Assembly: GCA_030762935.1 (NCBI GenBank)
Contig: CM060890.1
Location: forward strand, 68,636,765-68,700,764
DNA: 64,000 nucleotides
Reading direction: 5' to 3'
DNA from: Hymenopus coronatus
Taxonomy: Eukaryota > Arthropoda > Insecta > Mantodea > Hymenopodidae
The notes under the pieces were generated by a model, which saw nothing but the letters and a program-made list of their open reading frames with translations, had not been told where the DNA came from and did not search any database. Shown here in pieces: positions 23,193-33,738 of the stretch. The translations under genes and the position numbers were made by a program. The first letter of the stretch is position 1, and the number at the start of each line of letters is the position of its first letter.

Positions 23193-23310
23193 GCCATGGT
23201 AGCTCAGAGGTAAAGCAATTGGCCAGACACCGGGAGATCCGTGGTTCAAATCTCGGCTATGGCATTAAAATTTTTAATTTGACTCTACCTGTCCTATTTC
23301 TGATCTAGAT
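23193..23310 (+). mobile_element. SINE-B copy with the best tRNA-like head
   Basis: GCCATGG at 23193-23199 can pair with CTATGGC at 23257-23263 as a seven-base-pair acceptor-like stem (one G-T). An A-box-like TAGCTCAGAGGTAAAGC and a B-box-like GGTTCAAATCTC follow in tRNA order. The anticodon and T stems do not pair properly and the family tail GACTCTACCTGTCC follows, so this is a tRNA-derived SINE and not a working tRNA gene. Confidence 0.6.
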
Positions 23311-24449
23311 CTCTGCCAATTTTTACAATAAGATCGATTATTTTGCAAAATCAACACAGTTTCGTGGATTAATAGGACCTCATATGCGTTTACTGTTATT
23401 ACAGCTAATAATGATTTATAGAGCAAACAAATATAACCCGTTCCAGCTTTAATCTGTGTAATATAATTGAATCATTGAACTTTTTTATCTAATGGTTGAC
23501 TATTTATTACTTTAAGCTTATAGCATCTCTTGCTAAGAGCTTAATGAACTGTAAAGAGAAGAACCTTTTTGGTAGAATCCATGAACTTTTGAAAACTGTA
23601 GCTTCCCTTTTATTAAACATAAAAGCTAATCGATTGTAGAGTAGTATAATACGAGTTTCTGTACAAGTTGCTGGGATCAATAGAAAAGTTAATTATGGCA
23701 AGAATGTGACTATATTATATTGATTTTGAAGGCCTATAGAACCATCGACTAATATTGCTGAACCGTTGAGAATTGGTGACTATAGTATCCTATTGATAAC
23801 CTTTGAGCTTAGAAGATGATATGCAAATTAAAGCATCATCCTGGAAATACAACACTTCATTTTATAATGTCCTATATATAGTAAAAGTTTCTTTCACCAA
23901 TTCATTATTCACACGTCATTACATGTGCCCCATTAGATATGCATCATTAAACATAATCCATTAAAATTGACCTCTTTATACACCATTTAATCTTTTCAAA
24001 CATTACGGTTCAGACTATCTCCACGAATTAACGATGTTTCATTCCATTTTCAAAGTTCACTGGCCTTTCCACACTCTTACCCACAATAATGAGAGTGTGT
24101 GGGACGAGATTATCTCGCTCTGTTTCTATTTGTAGATTTCAAAGCTAATAGTGAAATCAACATGCAAAAACAAGAATTCCTCTCTTGAAATTAGACATTT
24201 TTTCGCTACCAAGAATGACTAAAATGAAACAATTATCGAGACAAACAATACAATCATGCCCTTGGGTTATTAATTTTTCGAAAACCATCGATGGTTCTCA
24301 CCAGCATTTGATCCACAATGCATTGCTTTTCTGTGTTTTAATGATGAATAACACGAGTATACAGTCCTATCAGGACTCCGGCGCTGTATACTGTCTTTTT
24401 CCCCCCATTTCCCAAAATTTCCTTTGTTTCTTATTTAATTGACGTTTTT
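23311..24449. other. Unassigned A+T-rich DNA
   Basis: More than 1.1 kb with no repeat, RNA or coding motif recognised. An 85-codon open frame at 24185-24442 is unremarkable. Confidence 0.4.
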
Positions 24450-24560
24450 ACTTTTTAATATACACATATACCAACATTGAAACATCCATGCTTAAGACGG
24501 GACTCGAATCTACGATCCCCTGCGCCACGAAACACAAAGCGAGAGTGGCCATGGGGACCG
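24450..24560 (-). mobile_element. SINE-E copy (tRNA-derived)
   Basis: Minus strand: GGTCCCCATGGCCACTCTCG head and B box AGATTCGAGTCCCG. It matches the copy at 14780-14906, including TATGTGT-type sequence beyond the body. Several deletions shorten the part between the boxes. Confidence 0.65.
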
Positions 24561-24681
24561 GAATTGAGTGATACTCCAAATGTTTCTCTTCTAGGTTAAA
24601 TTGTTTTTATCGAGGTTCCTAAGTTGGAAGGATACTCTAAACATAATTGGACGTGAGGATGGGTTAGTTGTATAAACATTT

Positions 24682-25525
24682 AAAAACTCTGATGTGCTCC
24701 GTTCATATGACTTTCTCTACATCTCTGTAACAAATTACTGTTGATAAGCTAATTCTTCTATCAACGTCATGCTAATCGATATAAACAGCAGAATATCTTA
24801 TTACTTAGTTCCTTATAAGTAGAAGAGAAATAAGGAAATACACTAGGCTAAAAATATAGTCACATGTTTTAAAATGTGGTTGCTAAGGGTTTGAAATCCG
24901 TTTCTTTGCGTGACCAAGTTGACAAGCTCCCGTATGAGAAAAGTTTCAAGTTGTTTTAAAACTGAAACCAATAACAAGGAATATCTCGAAAATGGTTAAT
25001 CCAAGGAAAAAAAATGTATACCACATAAATTGTGTGTTTTAATGTGTGCTACATTTTTTGTTTAATACATTTTTGTCTATTTCTTACGGTTTACTAGTTA
25101 TGCTAAATTCATAAAAATCTATCTGGAATAAAGTGGTCTTTAGAGACTGCTTCTAGAAAATTCAAGATATACATCTTATTTTCCATATAAATATCGTTAA
25201 AGCGATTTTTGAGAAAACCAAAATATTTGAAATTCTTTCCATGTAAGGATAGTTTGGGGTTAGGGGATTTTTCTAAAAAGCTTCGTGATACCAAAGTTAA
25301 ATACCAATTTTGTTATTTTACCGACTTTTCGACTTTTCGTTTTTTAACTGTCGTATTCACAGGCACATGGACACGGACACATACACACACACTGACCTTT
25401 TTCCAAAAATATATTTTTTTTATATAGAGAAGCCTAAAACGCGTAGTTCCATGAAATCTCGGAATCAAATTTTTGGTTGGAATGCAATAACTTTTTAATA
25501 CCTATGTACATAGTATGTATTTTAC
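24682..25525 (+). mobile_element. R841 repeat, full-length copy with decayed 3' tip
   Basis: 5' end AAAAACTCTGATGTGC and GACTTTCTCTACATCTC at 24709. The TTCTTACGGTTTAC block is at about 25080, the CA tract is interrupted near 25368-25391, and the last recognisable segment is GTACATAGTATGTATTTTAC. The terminal AGAGAAAGT motif has been lost. Confidence 0.85.
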
Positions 25526-26067
25526 CTATGTACCCTTGATATGCAGTCTTGTCTACTTTTATGTGCAGGGCTACGTTTAATTTCAGCGAAGACTTAGATT
25601 TCTGTGAAAAGCAATCCAATTTATCCACCAATGGCGGAAAATTTAATTAGAGTGCGGAAAAACAACACTGACAAAACACAAACATAAAAATTTTCTTCTT
25701 CAGATCTTTCTTATCGCAGACCTTTTAGTTACTCTACATACGCCACAATGATTACCTACAGTGAAAAACATATTTTTCTTGCAGTAGTTTTGCAACTAAT
25801 TTGCTTTTCTCGATTGCTTCCACTCCCATGGTGCAACGCGGATTATCAATTACTTAGCAGATTTCCCTCAATAGATTATAATACCGCCAAATTATTTAAA
25901 TTTAAAGATCCTAACTAATAATACTATAGTTTTAAATTTGTTTACTTAAGTCTACTTATTTTAATAATTAAATACTTTTTTTTATTCCAATGAATAAAAC
26001 AGTTATTTCACAGTGTTCCTGTCTCATTTCTTGCATTTCGAATTTGAATATTTATGACACATACTAA
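25526..26067. other. Unassigned A+T-rich DNA
   Basis: Nothing recognised. Confidence 0.4.
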
Positions 26068-26157
26068 TGACATATATATTTATTTACTACATATATATTT
26101 ATTTAGTACATTTATATTTATTTAATATGTATATTTATTTACATTTATATTTATTCA
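26068..26157. repeat. Degenerate A+T-rich tandem repeat
   Basis: Four to five loosely repeated units of the type ACATATATATTTATTTA with spacing of about 20-26 bp. Confidence 0.7.
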
Positions 26158-26162
26158 TAACA

Positions 26163-26240
26163 CTTGTTTCCACTCTCTTCTTTTTCTCTTCTTTCTCTTC
26201 TTTCTCCTCTCTCTCTCTGCTCTTCCTCCTTTTCTCTTGA
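26163..26240. repeat. Pyrimidine tract (CT-rich)
   Basis: Nearly 80 bases of C and T on the plus strand with units such as TCTTTCTCTTC, interrupted by only a few purines. It could be simple sequence, or serve as a splicing polypyrimidine tract, but no exon is recognised after it. Confidence 0.8.
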
Positions 26241-27560
26241 ATCATCTTTGCTTCCCCTGAGGTCTAAGAAATCCTTAATTTTGCACTTTGAGGAATTAGT
26301 TTCGTTTTAAATCCTCATGGTGAGTTTTCATTCACTTCTTCTACAATTCAAAGATGCTTGAGAGAAGTCAGAAGACACGTCGCCATTTTGGGCTTCCCTT
26401 GATACAGAACTTTGTAATTTGTAGGTGTGGGATGCACTTTATGAAATTGATTGAAAAACTGACACTTTTAATTCCTGAGGAATTACTGAAAGAGGTATTT
26501 GGAAACTGTCCCTGAGCATCTGGCGCTGAACGTTGAAAATTCCTCCAGAAGTTCCCAAGGGCTGGCAAATAGATAGTATAATAATTCTCATTAGGCGGAT
26601 ATATATCATAATATATTAATCGATGTTAAACGTCAGCTGAAACAGCGATCTAAACTGCCTTGAATATCAAGTCAAAACTAAATAGTTGATACTCCTAACG
26701 CTTTTAAGTTTGAGCCAAATGTTCCCGTTCAAACTCTGGAAAATGATTCGAAAAATGTTGGATTTAGCTGTTGTAGTCTGCGAGTTGTTTGACTTCGACA
26801 ACAAGGTAGGTGAATCACAAAACGTCATGTTATGAAGACCAGAAGGTATGAACCAGGAACAGAGAATGTCTCAAAAAAAATGAAGCAGTCAATGATTTCT
26901 CCTCGTTCATTCATCTGAATTCGCATTGCCACCTTAATGTCATTCAGATGTGATTCTGAAAGTATTTTCTTATAGAAATGACATTATCACGAAAGGACGA
27001 GCGAAGTTGTCTAAAGTGCAATTCCAGTATTACAGTGAGAGTTTTTTCCTCAGCCTGCACAAGTTTTAGAAACAACAAGTCAAAATTTTAATGGGAATAA
27101 AGTTATTAAGTTAAAAGACCGATTCGCATTATAAATGCTTTGCTTGAGCAGAGATTCTTGCAGTGAAGAAACAAATATTGCATGACCTTCTGTAGGGTCA
27201 TTGATAATCCCTAGATTATGCACAAAAAGATGTGGATACCGCGACGTGAAAGGTTGCAAAAAACTATTCTTTTTATTTATCTATAAAGGAAACCATTTTT
27301 TACGTAATTCTGTATCCTGGGCAATCTTAAACAGTAGACATATCATTTTGTGTAAATCCAAATCTGCGTTTCGAAAGACTTCTGCTGTTTCTCTTGGTCT
27401 AGTTAGAACACCGCATACCCAAATTTCCTTGTTAACATTCTAATTAACGTCTAAGACATCAAAATGTACAGAACACCAATCGTTGTTACCACGTTTTGAA
27501 TTCATATACCTCCATTGATAGTATAACTAATTTAATTTTCTCCTCCAATATAAAGAACAC
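26241..27560. other. Unassigned DNA
   Basis: Includes unremarkable open frames at 26368-26568 (minus) and 27201-27443 (plus). No family was recognised. Confidence 0.4.
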
Positions 27561-28494
27561 ATTTTACTTTCTCTTGCACGTATCAAAATGCACATAGTAG
27601 GCAGAGATACCACCCCAAAAACTCGATATTACGTGTTTTGGGGACCCTTGAATAAAATTCATTTTAAAAGGTCTGCGCGTGCGTGTATGTGTGTGTGGTA
27701 TCTGATTTTGAGCAGTAACTCCCAAACGGAACTCGTTAAATACCAAAGTTGATATTTAAGTTCAGTATCTTCCAAGTATGCGACACGAACATTTTCAGGA
27801 AAATCCCCCAAACGCAACTACATTTTAGAAGGAAGTTTTTCGAGAACTTTTTATAAAGAAGAAAAATATATATACTAACTAAACTTATGTTTTGATTGTT
27901 CTTAAAAGTTTGAATTTTTGGGCTAAAAATTCTTTTTCGGGGGGGAGGAGGAAGGGCCTTTGTTTTATTTTACGCAATTTATCCCTCGTCAACCAATCCA
28001 ATTTTCTCAATAATGGCTAATTAAAATGAACAATGTTTAAGATTTTTTATGACAAGCATAATTTATGTTCTGAATTTTCTGGGAGTAAGCTGTGATGAGC
28101 TCTTCATTGTGGATGACTTTTACACAACCGGTAAACAAAAGCTGGACAAAAGCTGTTACTGTACAACCAATATACATCTCTTTAAAACACACAATCTGTT
28201 GTATACATTTTCAATTATAAAATACTTTAAAACTTTTCTCAAACAGGAAACCGTCTGTCGCTTCATATCTGTTTTTACTCGCCATGTAAAATATCTATAT
28301 CACATACCGACCAAGCTTTAAAATATCTGGCTATCGCTTTAGCCCAGTGTATTCCATAATTTATTCTACTTACAAGGAAGCAAATAATAAAAGTTTTTCA
28401 TGATTGGCATGGTGGAATTAAAGAATAATTTTTATAGGAGTAGCTTATCTGTAGATCAGATAGAGAAAGTCATATGTATTTAACATATCAATTT
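27561..28494 (-). mobile_element. R841 repeat, full-length copy with insertion
   Basis: Begins with ATTTTACTTTCTCTTGCACG, ends with CAGATAGAGAAAGTCATATG. The CA tract appears as GCGTGCGTGTATGTGTGTGTG at about 27677-27697 and the hairpin near 27741-27760 is slightly altered. Roughly 100-150 bases around 27853-28000, including a G-run and GAGGAGGAAGGGCC, have no counterpart in other copies and explain the greater length. Confidence 0.85.
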
Positions 28495-29074
28495 GTTTAT
28501 ATATAGAGCTACTAAAAGAAGCGCATAAATATATATATTTCAAATAAATACCAATAGTTAACCACATACGCTGCATCACTGTTTTAGGAAAATTCAACTT
28601 ACACATTTAACATTAGTATCATTATCTATACATTATTTTCATGACTTGCAATTACTACCAGTACCTTTCCTTTTTGCAAACACAACCATCTTATGCGGCT
28701 TCTCGTACAAATTGTTTCAAATGTATTTATGATGAGGCGCCTCTTTTTTACATTATAAAGTACTGCACACTGCACAAACAATAAGTTTACTCTTTGCGGT
28801 AAATGATTTTTCCTGTCGTCACCATTTGCTGGTAAACAAACCACGGCGCCACTGTAGACATGGAATGGCACTAAAGGTTAGATGTTTAAAACTTTGAACT
28901 TTCCACTATCCGTGATGTATGAGGTGCTATACTGTCGTACATTAGAATGTAACCTCATACTTTACCATCCGCAAAACGAAAGAAAAATTAGTTGCTGTAA
29001 TGCTAAATACACCTAGGATATTGCATAGCTCTTACTGCATAGATTTCATATTTTATATATCTCTCTCTCTCTGG
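28495..29074. other. Unassigned DNA with a short (TC)n tract
   Basis: Nothing recognised except seven TC units at 29059-29072, next to the tail of the following SINE. The minus-strand open frame at 28626-28871 shows no motif. Confidence 0.4.
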
Positions 29075-29243
29075 TAAAATTATGCTGAAATCATCTGAGG
29101 GGTTTGAAGTTTCTCGGCAATTCATCTTCTCAGAATAAAGGAAAACTTTGAAAAAATCTTATCCGGATAACTCAACCTAAACGAGATTCCACCTCGCGAC
29201 CTCTTGAGTGTAAGGAACGTATGCTACCCCACACTACCGAGAT
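29075..29243 (-). mobile_element. SINE-C copy (tRNA-derived)
   Basis: The minus strand runs from GGCCATCTCGGTAGTGTGG through a degenerate B box (GAGGTGGAATCTCG) into TTATCCGGATAAG, TCTGAGAAGATGAAT and GATGATTTCAGCAT. The same blocks in the same order occur at 37468-37710. The tail abuts a (TC)n tract. Confidence 0.7.
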
Positions 29244-29646
29244 GGCCATATTTAATGATGTGTTTAAACCAAAGGTACCTTGGAGGCCAAGTATACCCTA
29301 CATTACTTTATTATTTTATTATTGATGTTGTGATAAAGCCTTCCGGTATGTTGTCGCCCTCATTTTCGCTCTGGTATGCGGCAGTGAAGCTGGTACGTAA
29401 AATATTCAGTTCGATAAACAACGGCGCGACGCAACAGGATCCTTCGGAACGCGAGACTTCTCGCGACAAAGTTTTTTGGTCGAAATGAAGGAAATTTTTC
29501 CATCTAGAAGTAAATATCTCACTTTTTACACCAGTGTATCAAATGTCTTTATTGACTGAACAATTAGTTACAAATGCAGGGTTGTGAATTTCAGTGAGTC
29601 GTGAATGACTAGAGTGATAGGACGCAGTCAGGTGTGAGCCATTGCA

Positions 29647-29833
29647 GCGGTTTTGCGCCACGTTGGGGAACGTCAAGTATGTGGTGGTATGGTTGTGGTT
29701 GTATTGTTGCCCCACGTTGGGCACCAAGTATGTAGCGGTTATGCGCCATATTGGGGAATGCCAAGAATGTGGTGGTATTGTGGTTGTATTGTTGCCCCAG
29801 GATGTGGAGCCAGGTATGTGACGGTAATTCTGA
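29647..29833. repeat. Tandem repeat of about 88 bp, two units plus a stub
   Basis: Units start at 29647 and 29735 (GCGGTTTTGCGCCACGTTGG and GCGGTTATGCGCCATATTGG) and a third begins at about 29821. Each unit has two related halves built on a GCCCCACGTTGG-like core, separated by GTATGTGGTGG. Read on the minus strand the core is TGGTGCCCAACGTGGGGC, the form of a primer-binding site in LTR retroelements. An LTR-element origin is therefore possible but no gag or pol sequence is present. Confidence 0.6.
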
Positions 29834-30736
29834 CACACATATTTCACCATGTGTGTACTAAGTACTCCCCTACCAACATAGCAGACCTCTCAGTGTACCT
29901 GATTTTGAGATCCACCATGAAACTGCCTCGGTGTCGCTCAATCTGCCTGAAATTGACTCTCTCGGGTGAGAAAACAATGGGGGCAGTTAGGAGTTGCACT
30001 TTGAGATGATTAACACACTTTCACTTTTGTATATGAATTTATTCTTGACTAGAAATTGTTACTTATTTAGAAGCACTTTGTTTTACATGCTACTTGAGTT
30101 TCTATGACTTCTTAGAACTATCCAAATTCGACAGTTTACCTTTACTTTTCTCATATAACTAATTACTTATCACTTTGCCAATGTTTAACATTTATAACAA
30201 TTAATCTTCACACTAAATAGCAACTTCACAATGAGTATGCGCCTTAAACTTGGCGGTGAGAGCTACCAACTTTACAGCAATTACGCGTATGCGATCCCAA
30301 ACTTAATAGTGACTGCCCCAACAGCCCGCAATCTGTTACTTATATAGTAAAATCTGCTGTCATCGCTGCTCCATTCTCATTAATCAGAAAGACCGCGAAC
30401 TTGGCGCCTATGTGTCCCAAAATGCATCATAAACAGCTCGTGACCACCTCGATACAATGAAGAAAAACTTACTTCTCTACTATTCAGGCCTCCCCTGAAA
30501 GAACTTTTTCACTTATTTCTCTATTGCACTCACATGCACAAGAATACGTGACTTACAATAGCATTCTCCTTCACTAAGAACTTTTCCTTATGCAGCGGCT
30601 GAGTTTGATAAACAGCTTTGAGCTGTGCTTGCTATAAGCTAGCTTTATACACTTTTATACATTAAATAATCAATAATTAATGGAAATAATAGCAGGAATA
30701 GTAGCGAGGCCGACTAACGGTCTCACCATGTATTGT
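29834..30736. other. Possible LTR remnant or unassigned DNA
   Basis: If the neighbouring primer-binding-site-like repeat belongs to a minus-strand LTR element, the LTR would lie here. No second copy, TG..CA ends or target duplication could be identified, so this is only a suggestion. Confidence 0.2.
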
Positions 30737-30935
30737 GTGCACCACAAACTGCTAACTGCCAAACGTCGAGTGAAGTATTTGCAGCAGTGAATTAAAGACT
30801 TTATTTGTAATTGTTGAGTCGATCAGGGATGGAGTGCAGCCGTAAACTGTCAACTTGAAGTTCAATGAATTATCTGCAGCAGTGCATCAAATACTGTATT
30901 TGTAGCTAATTGTAGTATCACAGCAATTTGTTAAA
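30737..30935. repeat. Imperfect direct duplication of about 100 bp
   Basis: Two diverged units share GTATTTGCAGCAGTGAATTA / ATTATCTGCAGCAGTGCATC and CTTTATTTGTAATTGT / CTGTATTTGTAGCTAATTGT, about 100 bp apart, preceded by AAACTGCTAACTG / AAACTGTCAACTTG. Confidence 0.55.
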
Positions 30936-31062
30936 TTATTGTTATTGTTATTGTTTTTGTTTAAATTCTTATTATTATTAAATTAATAATGTTCCGATAT
31001 GCCAAGTCCGTTATTCTTGATTATTTTCCTATTCATCATCAAAGTATCTGTTCCGCTCAAAA

Positions 31063-31262
31063 CCGTGCCGTGGCTGAGTAGTTAGACCTTTCGCCTCTCA
31101 CTAACGGTTTAATCCCAAGCGACCACATCTGAAATTTGTGGTGGACAAAGCGACGCAGGGGCGGGTTTTCTCCGAGTTCTCCGGTTTCCTCCGCCATCAC
31201 ATTCCGCCGGTGTTCCATCTTCGTTCTATATATCATCAGTGTCATCGCCTGCGCTACCTAAG
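31063..31262 (+). mobile_element. SINE-A copy (tRNA-derived)
   Basis: The head reads CCGTGCCGTGGCTGAGTAG with a tRNA A-box-like TGGCTGAGTAGTTAGAC and a degenerate B box GGTTTAATCCC. The body continues ACATCTGAAATTTGTGG, AAAGCGACGCAGGGGCGGG, CCGGTTTCCTCCGCCATCAC, CCGGTGTTCCATCTTCG and TCAGTGTCATCGCCTGCG. Three other copies (13.7, 35.8, 60.1 kb) confirm the family. The 3' tail seems replaced by other sequence after about 31262. Confidence 0.8.
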
Positions 31263-31374
31263 TTTCCGCTTCCGCTCTAGATATGTAGACTGTAACTGAA
31301 CTATCCTTTGGTCACTGCAGAGTTTGGGCTGATGACTGTGCTGCCATCTCATTGCATTCAGTCTGCAGGGTACA

Positions 31375-32470
31375 ATATTCGTGGAACCAGCCTAGAGGAA
31401 CATTCAAGATTTAGAATAAGTATATCATATACAGAAATGTTCTCATATTATAAAATATAATTGAGATATCACAAGAATTCAATATGGAAATACATACATT
31501 ATTTATTGACTATACAAAAGCCTTTAATAAAATTAAGAGGATGCATTACATATAATAATGATTAACCGTGGTTTCCCGTAGTTGAAATAGTTAATATATA
31601 CAAAACAAATAAAAATAGAAGAAAGTAATATAGGCGTAAGGAGGCCGTATGTCTCCGCTACTTTTTAACATATGAATTGACGACATTGTTACAAATGGTA
31701 ATTATTTTATTTTATTCCACATAATTTTAAAAGAGCATATTATATACTAACGTTAATGTCTGCATATCAGATTATATTTAATTCAGGAGATAATAAAAAT
31801 AAAATAGCAAAAAATAAAATATGGTAATATCCTTAAGTATAACTAATGTTAACCCATTCAGAGGGCGGAACAACATTTTAATAGAAAACTCTCTTTGGAA
31901 GAAGCTACAGAATTTAAATACTTAGGATGTAATATAACGTATCAAAAGGAATCTGATCCAAGAAAAATTCAAGGAATTTAATAATCGCAATGACACTATA
32001 AAATGACATTTGAAAAATAGGTCAGGAACAGACACAATACTAAGATAGTATAAAGTAATGCCGGTGGCAAAACTATTGTGTGGGATCAACACTTGGATCA
32101 TGACAGAGAAAAATAAAAGTAAACTTTAGGTAAATGAAATGAGATTTTTAAGAGCAGTTGCTAATTATAGGAAAATAGACCACCAAAAAGTGAAGATATA
32201 AGAATGAAATTGGGTAAGTTTAAATAGTATGAATCATAAAGAAAAGAATATAAAACCAAGTATATAAGCTAGCAAAAACAAATGGTTATTGAGGGACTAC
32301 CATATAATTTTCAGAATTGTAAAGCGACAAGGAAAATAAATGTTGGAAGACCTAAAAACGATGACATGAAGAAGAAATGTACAAGAAATGTAGTTTGCTA
32401 TAGACAATGTCTAATGCGTGAAGAAAGAAGACGACATTGATTTCTTTCGAAAAAATGTATTGTGAGATTT
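31375..32470 (+). pseudogene. Degenerate non-LTR retrotransposon reverse transcriptase
   Basis: Frame-by-frame translation shows LFIDYTKAFNKI at about 31500-31535 (the reverse transcriptase block with the first catalytic aspartate), GVRRPYVSPLLFN around 31635-31670 (normally GVRQGD..SPLLFN), EEATEFKYLGCNIT near 31905, GINTWIMTEKNKSKL around 32090 and EMRFLRAVANYR near 32140. This block order is found in arthropod RTE/BovB-like and related LINEs. Many stops and frameshifts break it and the YADD box is not readable. It is A+T-biased like its surroundings, suggesting age. Confidence 0.65.
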
Positions 32471-32712
32471 TGGAATCGCATTATTTTTCAGATAGGTTAA
32501 CCAATGTTCAGTAGAATGACCTAAAAAGAATATAAGCTTGACATTTTAAGTGATAATAAAGCAGAATGTGATTTGAAGAACCCCGAAGTGCTCATTGGAC
32601 ATCCGAAATCGGCAGAACTAGAAGGAACGGTAAATCATGGAAAAACACTACATTCTAGGTACTGCATTAATGAGTTAATGAATTACAATGAACCTTTTCC
32701 AGTAATCGAATT

Positions 32713-33738
32713 ATAAAATATCTAATGCTAGATTGACATGACTTACTATACTCATCCTTCAACAAGTTATTTTTGAAAAAGCTTATTGTATCTACTTCAT
32801 GTTTATCATACAACTATTTGTTGAAATGGTTTTCTTATAATTTCCCTATATAATGGTTTTAAATTTTAAGAAAAATATAGATAACCACTTATCATTTGAG
32901 AAAAGTAGTAGTACTTCCAAATGCAAACAAATAACAAGGAGTGTCTTGGAAAGGCTAACTCTGAGGAAGAAAAGAAAAAATTTAGCATAAACTGAGTGCT
33001 TTCATTTTACCTACATATTTTATGCTGCAAGATTTTGTCTATCTTTTACGGTTATATGTTAATAAAAATTCAACATGAAGAAGACTTCAGGTTTTACTCC
33101 TAGAACATTCAAGCTATACATTTCATTTATCGTGAACATTTTAGTTAAAAACGTAAGAACCATTTTTGAGAAAATATAATTTTCGTAACATTTAGCAGAT
33201 TAAAGATATTTTTGGAGGAATATGTAGTAATTAGTTTCTTAATTCATAGTCTGTTTCGTCCCTTAACTGCTAAGGTCTCCTTCCTGTTGGCACCTTAGCT
33301 AAAAAATGAGCTAATTAGGAGAGCAAATTCTATGGAGTACATTGGATAAATTTTACGTTAACAATATTTTTACATGAAACATTTGAAAATTATTCCTTGC
33401 CTCTGTCCCTTCTACTTCACGCGTATTTTACTTTTAACATTTTAAGAGTACTTTCCAAACTTCTCTGACTCTTGCACACCTCGATCAAAATGTCCCAATT
33501 TCTGCTTTAAGGAGTCCGCCCATCACTCTGTTTAATTTTCTTGTAAATTTTCGAGTTGCATCATTAGAAGATACTGAATTGGTGTTCGTATTTATTAGTA
33601 GTTTCGCTTTCAACTTTACTATTCACAGATACAGCGACCCTTTTCTAAGATTTCGTTTGGGAGTAATATCTCTATATCTAATTCTGGGTGGAATGCAATA
33701 TTTGTGTATTTACTAAATAAGCAGCACAGGAAGTAAAA
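32713..33738 (+). mobile_element. R841 repeat, diverged copy with a central insertion
   Basis: 5' half: AAAATATCTAATG, TGACTTACTATACTCATCC, AAATAACAAGGAGTGTCTT, TCTTTTACGGTTA near 33042. 3' half resumes at about 33525 (TCGAGTTGCATCATTAGAAG) and ends GCACAGGAAGTAAAAC. Sequence from about 33215 to 33520 has no match in other copies and is probably an insertion. Confidence 0.7.

Noticed and set aside
23193..23264. Possible functional tRNA gene
   Set aside because: Acceptor-like stem and boxes are present, but the anticodon and T stems do not pair and the sequence continues into a repeated SINE tail.
26163..26240. Polypyrimidine tract of a 3' splice site
   Set aside because: No exon-like open frame or donor site follows within a reasonable distance; treated as simple sequence.
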